From: TH-plancto1 sp043777375
GTDB taxonomy: Bacteria > Planctomycetota > Planctomycetia > Planctomycetales > Planctomycetaceae
Assembly: GCA_043777375.1 (NCBI GenBank)
Contig: JAYWHX010000009.1
Coordinates: 117,375-181,374 of the forward strand
Reading direction: 5' to 3'
Length of the DNA: 64,000 nt
The number at the start of each line of letters is the position of its first letter. Position 1 is the stretch's first letter. A program made the position numbers and the translations under genes. Shown piece by piece: positions 60,112 to 64,000 of the stretch. The notes below the pieces were generated by a model that made no database searches, was not told the DNA's origin, and saw only the letters and a program-made list of their open reading frames with translations.

Positions 60112-62568
60112 TTACTTCGCGACTTCAGCCGGGGTGTCCGAGTTGGCGACCCAGGTGCGATAGTCGAAGCTCTCGCGATATCGCAAGAAGCCCGCACCCG
60201 GCCCAACAACCAGTGGGTCGATACCTGTCTTGCGACGATAAGCATAGACATTGGATTGAGCCGAAAACTCAAACTCCTCGCCCTTGACCATATGATTGAA
60301 GCCACCCATTTGGCGACGTCCAGAGAACGCAATCGTCCGATTTGCCCCATTGGTGTCGGTGCCGCCCCAGAAGGTGTTCCAGGTCTTCGCATCCTTGACG
60401 GAGGCGATGGGCTTGCCAGCTGTTCCCACCCAGCGTTTGACATCGTACATGTTCTCGCTTCCGGTCCAGGTCAGCCCCTTGTGCCCGGTGGGTGCGGACA
60501 ACATGTTCAACCCCATCGAGTCCCCTTGATAGGCGACACCGTTGCTGATCAGATCCAACCCGTTCGTCAGCCCCTTCAAGCTGTAAGCGTCGCTCGACAA
60601 CACGATGGAATGGCTCAGCGTGAGGGTGCATTTGCTCCCGGCGGCTGGTGGTCCATCCACAGCCGTCACCCCGGTCTTACTAAAGACGATGCAGTTATCG
60701 AGAGAGATTTTCTGCTCGCCTGCCGTCAAGATTTCGAGTCCGGCCCGACCACCGACCAATTGGCAGTTCCGCAGCAATGTGGTCCCGGGAGCCGTGACCC
60801 GAATCGCCGCCATTCCCTGTTTGTTCCCCTCGGAGACTGAGCAGTTGAGCATCCGCAAGGTGCCTCCATTGACGACGATCGCCGCCCAAGGAACACCCGT
60901 GCCCAGTTCAGGCGGATCCATCTGCAATTCCAACCCCTCCAAGGTCAACGTTCCCTTCGAGACTCTCAACATGTGCCGGGCTTCGGCATTCTCTTGAGGA
61001 CGCGAGCGGCGTTTGTCTGGGTCGTATCCCACGTCGTAGCGGAAAACAGGCTGATATCCGAACCCAGCTTCAATGTTCAGATCGCGGTCGATTTCCACGT
61101 GTGGCAACAGGAATGGTCCGGCCCCATCGACTCGAATCCGGTCTCCCTCTTTCGCAGCCTGCAGCGCTTCCTCGAAGGAATTAAACCTTGGACGTTCGGC
61201 TTGAGAGACGATCTGGAACCGATCAGCCGGTTCCCCCGAGAGCAGCCGAGAGATGTCACTCCCCAGATTGGCCTTTCGCAGGAACAGAATCGCGAACGAA
61301 GTGTCCGCCAACGTGGCCCCATCAGTGCCCCCCTTCCAGGAGCCGTCCATATCTTGAGTCGTGATGAGCGCTTTCGCTCCCTGAGTGAACCATTCGGTTT
61401 CACCGAACTTCTCCATTCCAAGGACGACCCCCATGCGTTCGACAGACCACATGAAGTAGCGGGCACTTCCCCCGCTGAGACCCGCCGCAAATTCACCGGC
61501 CCGTTTCAGGCCATCCGCAAACGATGGGTCAGACATCAGTGTCTCTCCGGCTCCCCCGGCTCTGACAGCTGGGTCGCCCGCTTTGGGTGCGACGCGAGTC
61601 TTGCTTTGCTCTTCGCGAATCACAGTCGCGCGGGCCACAGTCAAGCAGAAGAGCCCTGCGAATGTCATCGCCCCCGTCGATGGCTGATATGCCGCATCTG
61701 TTCCGCCAGCGGCTCCGGGTAATCCACCAGCTGCACCGGGTAACCCGGGAGCGGCGCCAGGCAGACCCGGAGCGGCCCCGGGCAGGGCATTGGCCACGGG
61801 AGCGTCTTTTTCCTTATCCTTATCTTTCGCCTTATCTTTCCTCCTTTTCGGTTTGCCCTCGACGGGCTTCTCATCGTCAACGGCTGGCTTCTTGCCATCG
61901 TCTTCGGCTTCAGCCATTAACTTGCTCCACGCCTCGGGTCCGTACGGCCAACCGCCGTCTTCGCGTTGTGTCTCGATGAAACGATCACCCACCAGCGACA
62001 TTGTGTCGCCAATGTCGACCCCCCAGCGCGTGGCGACCCACAAACCAAGCACCGCGAACTGCGTGCAGCTATTGTCGCCGACACCGGGCAACAGCTTTGG
62101 ACGGGTATCTGGGTTGGAGAGAATACCGGCTGAGACGAGAGGGCAGGTGTAGCCCCAACCGCCCTCTTCCGTCTGTCCAGCCACGAGACGGGCAGCCAGA
62201 TCTCGAATCTTGGGCCGGTTGTCACGATCCCCGACTCGCGACAGAAAGAGGATGGCCAGAGCGATATCATACGTTCCCTTTTCGGACTCCATTTCCTTCT
62301 GTACAAATCGATGCGCCTTGTCGATCGCTGGATCGGACACGGGCATGCCGTTCTCGATTAGCGCCATGGCACACAGTGAGGTGATCCCCACCTCGTGCCC
62401 TTCGTAGTCCCAGCTGCCGTCGTCTTCGAACTGTTCACTCTTGATGAAGTCCATGCCCTTCTGACGAGCCGATTCAATTTCGGGATTCGTTTGAGCGAAA
62501 CAGGGGACACAGCACTGGATCGCGAGGGCCACGACACAGACCGACAATAAAGAATGCAGTCGAAGCAT
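60112..62568 (-). CDS. Secreted toroid-repeat plus beta-helix protein with LPGAA tandem linker
   Basis: An 818-residue exported protein (signal SLLSVCVVALAIQCCVPCFA). Residues about 30-215 and 315-470 are squalene-cyclase-like toroid repeats (GQTEEGGWGYTCPLV near 130, TQREDGGWPYGPEAW near 202, TTQDMDGSWKGGTDGATLAD near 400). They are interrupted by a charged KxKDKDKEKD linker and a tandem run of LPGAAPG-type units near 268-292. Residues about 500-730 look like a right-handed parallel beta-helix (LTLEGLELQMDP, LRMLNCSVSEGN, TLLRNCQLVGG, ISLDNCIVF). A large adhesin- or carbohydrate-binding-like surface protein is likely; no catalytic motif is seen. Confidence 0.82.
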   Translation of the reverse strand: MLRLHSLLSVCVVALAIQCCVPCFAQTNPEIESARQKGMDFIKSEQFEDDGSWDYEGHEVGITSLCAMALIENGMPVSDPAIDKAHRFVQKEMESEKGTYDIALAILFLSRVGDRDNRPKIRDLAARLVAGQTEEGGWGYTCPLVSAGILSNPDTRPKLLPGVGDNSCTQFAVLGLWVATRWGVDIGDTMSLVGDRFIETQREDGGWPYGPEAWSKLMAEAEDDGKKPAVDDEKPVEGKPKRRKDKAKDKDKEKDAPVANALPGAAPGLPGAAPGLPGAAGGLPGAAGGTDAAYQPSTGAMTFAGLFCLTVARATVIREEQSKTRVAPKAGDPAVRAGGAGETLMSDPSFADGLKRAGEFAAGLSGGSARYFMWSVERMGVVLGMEKFGETEWFTQGAKALITTQDMDGSWKGGTDGATLADTSFAILFLRKANLGSDISRLLSGEPADRFQIVSQAERPRFNSFEEALQAAKEGDRIRVDGAGPFLLPHVEIDRDLNIEAGFGYQPVFRYDVGYDPDKRRSRPQENAEARHMLRVSKGTLTLEGLELQMDPPELGTGVPWAAIVVNGGTLRMLNCSVSEGNKQGMAAIRVTAPGTTLLRNCQLVGGRAGLEILTAGEQKISLDNCIVFSKTGVTAVDGPPAAGSKCTLTLSHSIVLSSDAYSLKGLTNGLDLISNGVAYQGDSMGLNMLSAPTGHKGLTWTGSENMYDVKRWVGTAGKPIASVKDAKTWNTFWGGTDTNGANRTIAFSGRRQMGGFNHMVKGEEFEFSAQSNVYAYRRKTGIDPLVVGPGAGFLRYRESFDYRTWVANSDTPAEVAK

Positions 62569-62826
62569 GAGCGCCTCGGTCCAAAAATGAGGAGACGGGA
62601 TGGAAATTCGCCTCGCCCTCGCCGTGAGAATACCACGGCAGAGCGTTCATCAATCGTTAATGATGCCAACACCGATGGCCGTTGTCGACTCCCAATCGGA
62701 CAAACAGGTGGCCTCCACCGCCCGGCGACAGCCGTGCCACCTGATGTTGCCAGACAAGGAATGGATGCGGTAAGTTCCCGTTCACTCCGCAACACACCTC
62801 GCCCCGTTCCCGCGCATCCCCAAATC

Positions 62827-63132
62827 ATGGCCGAAAATCGAAACTTTTCCCCGTCACAACAGAAGATCATCAAGCGGTTCTACGACAACCGCGATCAGCT
62901 GGATGAACAGCATCTGGCGGAGAACGTGACGAACCTGTACCTCGCAACCGGCGAGAAACAGAAGGCGAAGATCTGGAAGACCGTTGAGGAGATGATGGGA
63001 CGTCTCGGAGTTCCCGAGAGCCGTATCAAGCACATTGTCGACAAGAAGGATCCGGCCATTCTGGCCGAGGTTGTCAAGGATTTGCAGTCGGGAAAGATCA
63101 AGAAGCCCGCTCCCCCCGCCAAGCCGCAGTAG
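62827..63132 (+). CDS. Conserved hypothetical helical protein
   Basis: A 101-residue soluble protein, rich in Lys and Asp, with predicted helices (SPSQQKIIKRFYDNRDQLDEQ, KIWKTVEEMMGRLGVPESRI) and a basic, Pro/Ala-rich tail. No motif is recognised. The coding look (GC-rich third positions) and a Met-Ala start support a real gene; an upstream in-frame extension into the gap has no support. Confidence 0.65.
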   Translation: MAENRNFSPSQQKIIKRFYDNRDQLDEQHLAENVTNLYLATGEKQKAKIWKTVEEMMGRLGVPESRIKHIVDKKDPAILAEVVKDLQSGKIKKPAPPAKPQ

Positions 63133-63204
63133 CACAGACAGTAGTCGTGGCGATTGTCGATGCGTGGAGTCGCCGACCTGTTCGTCGAGCACGACCATCA
63201 ATCG

Positions 63205-63735
63205 CTAGTGCATTTGTGTCAGGTTTGACAGCACGTCACGCACCACTTTTCGGGCGGCAGAGGCGTCGATCACTCGGCGTTTATCAGCATCGGAATATGT
63301 AGTCCAGCCGACAATCTCATCAATCGTCCGCGAACACCCTGAACATAGCCGGCTGGAAGGCTCAAGAGTACAGTCACCCTGACAAGGTGATTTGGTCGCT
63401 GGCGAAGCCGGCAAGCACGTCTCGTGAAAGGAACCCCGGACGCTTTTGCATCCGGAATGAGCGCGATTGGAAATCAGCCGTTCCGTATGTTTAAACCAAC
63501 GGAAGAGCTGTCCCGTGCTGTGCAGCCACTCGTGACTCTCGATCAGTTCATCAGTTGGTGAGAGCGACATCACTGCATAAGGCCCCCCCAACTCGGGGAG
63601 GTCGTAGCCCCCCAGATCGGTCACCAAAACGTAGCTGCCTTCGATGAATTCGTAGCGCCACGCTCGGGACATCCCAGGGACTTGCCACACTTGGAATCCC
63701 AGTCTCCAAAACCATGTTTCAGTCGTTGGAATCAT
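63205..63735 (-). CDS. Protein with C-terminal DUF1289 domain and novel N-terminal region
   Basis: A 176-residue protein. The C-terminal 65 residues match DUF1289: KSPCQGDCTLEPSSRLCSGC, then RTIDEIVGWTTYSDADKRRV, with four cysteines that probably bind a metal or iron-sulfur cluster. DUF1289 proteins are normally only 60-100 residues. The first 100 residues (YEFIEGSYVLVTDLGGYDLP near 28-47) are unlike anything I recognise and may form a separate domain. It lies 33 bases after the BtuF-like gene in the same direction. Confidence 0.75.
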   Translation of the reverse strand: MIPTTETWFWRLGFQVWQVPGMSRAWRYEFIEGSYVLVTDLGGYDLPELGGPYAVMSLSPTDELIESHEWLHSTGQLFRWFKHTERLISNRAHSGCKSVRGSFHETCLPASPATKSPCQGDCTLEPSSRLCSGCSRTIDEIVGWTTYSDADKRRVIDASAARKVVRDVLSNLTQMH

Positions 63736-63768
63736 GTCTCAGTTTTACCTGATGAGGGAGGGTGGGAA

Positions 63769-64000
63769 TCACAGCTTTCTCCAGCCGAGACCCGTTGTCA
63801 GGTCGACGTGATGGAAGATGTTGGACAGCATCTCCGCCGAGTCAACAAGTCTCGGGCCCGGTCGGTTGAAGTATTGATTGCCGTCGACCGCGTAGACACG
63901 GCCAGTCCTCACCGCTCGTAACGCATTCCAACGTTCATCAGCGTCCAAGACTGTGGCTTCCTTGCAGGTTCGGTCCAGATCGAACCCACAGGGCATCAAG
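63769..64000 (-). CDS. Cobalamin-binding protein-like (BtuF/TroA type), 3' part
   Basis: The frame is open to the window edge, so only the C-terminal 76 or so residues are seen. LMPCGFDLDRTCKEA, TGRVYAVDGNQYFNRPGPRL and LVDSAEMLSNIFH are typical of the C-terminal lobe of periplasmic cobalamin-binding proteins. A free-standing vitamin-B12 uptake or cobalamin-binding role is inferred from this; no btuC or btuD is in the window. Confidence 0.8.
   Translation of the reverse strand, partial: LMPCGFDLDRTCKEATVLDADERWNALRAVRTGRVYAVDGNQYFNRPGPRLVDSAEMLSNIFHHVDLTTGLGWRKL

Noticed and set aside
59419..60840. Long plus-strand open frame (473 codons)
   Set aside because: It is antisense to two well-supported minus-strand genes (a 2-hydroxyacid dehydrogenase and the toroid/beta-helix protein) and its product shows no domain or compositional sense.

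Overview
The window looks like chromosome from a planctomycete, most likely of the Planctomycetaceae type. The basis is gene content: two DUF1559 pseudopilin-like proteins with prepilin N-termini, two BshB1-like PIG-L deacetylases, a Tat-exported Gfo/Idh/MocA oxidoreductase, a fused ResB-CcsA cytochrome c biogenesis protein, secreted squalene-cyclase-repeat proteins, a Flp-pilin-like micro-protein, and LPS-related genes (KdsD, a giant LptA/LptC-like protein). The DNA is GC-rich. I see no rRNA, tRNA, CRISPR array, prophage or complete insertion sequence.

Layout. 1-6.2 kb (+): envelope genes, namely the end of kdsD, a 1053-residue LptC/OstA-like protein and penicillin-binding protein 2. 6.2-8.4 kb (-): an FtsX/MacB-type permease and a CBM9-like protein. 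8.7-13.5 kb (+): rsmD, a DUF2513 protein, an OleC-like AMP-ligase invaded by palindromic repeats, and a DUF58 protein. 13.6-15.5 kb (+): small secreted proteins and a DUF1559 protein. 15.6-18.8 kb: an esterase (-), glyA (+) and a BshB1-like deacetylase (-). 19.2-24.3 kb: uvsE and a renalase-like flavoprotein (+) converge on a four-gene minus-strand operon (SRPBCC-membrane fusion, amine-oxidase-like flavoprotein, 4-TM protein, deaminase), plausibly a light or UV stress locus. 24.7-26.2 kb: a second DUF1559 protein and a secreted OB-fold-like protein, divergent. 26.5-29.3 kb (+): tungstate transporter tupBCA and a ModE-like DNA-binding protein. 29.3-37.6 kb (-): a complete kdp potassium-uptake operon reading small peptide, kdpF, A, B, C, D, E, with a candidate 11-bp tandem KdpE site upstream. 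37.9-44.5 kb: zinc-ribbon proteins, a second PIG-L deacetylase, an alpha/beta hydrolase with an Asp in the nucleophile position, a Gfo/Idh oxidoreductase and a lipoprotein. 44.6-49.8 kb (+): ResB-CcsA, an HpcH/HpaI aldolase and a Flp-like protein. 50-54.2 kb (+): trmB, a TPR-peptidase MA protein and an ABM monooxygenase. 54.3-64 kb (mostly -): two squalene-cyclase-repeat secreted proteins, two 2-hydroxyacid dehydrogenases, an octanoyltransferase-like protein, tmk, a DUF1289 fusion and the end of a BtuF-like binding protein.

The most striking observation is a set of palindromic repeats of several families. Most sit between genes, but four segments lie in frame inside the OleC-like gene and one lies in the lipoprotein signal region of tupA. 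They behave like the in-frame palindromic elements known from Rickettsia. Family assignments come from recognising motifs in the translated sequence and were not checked by database search.
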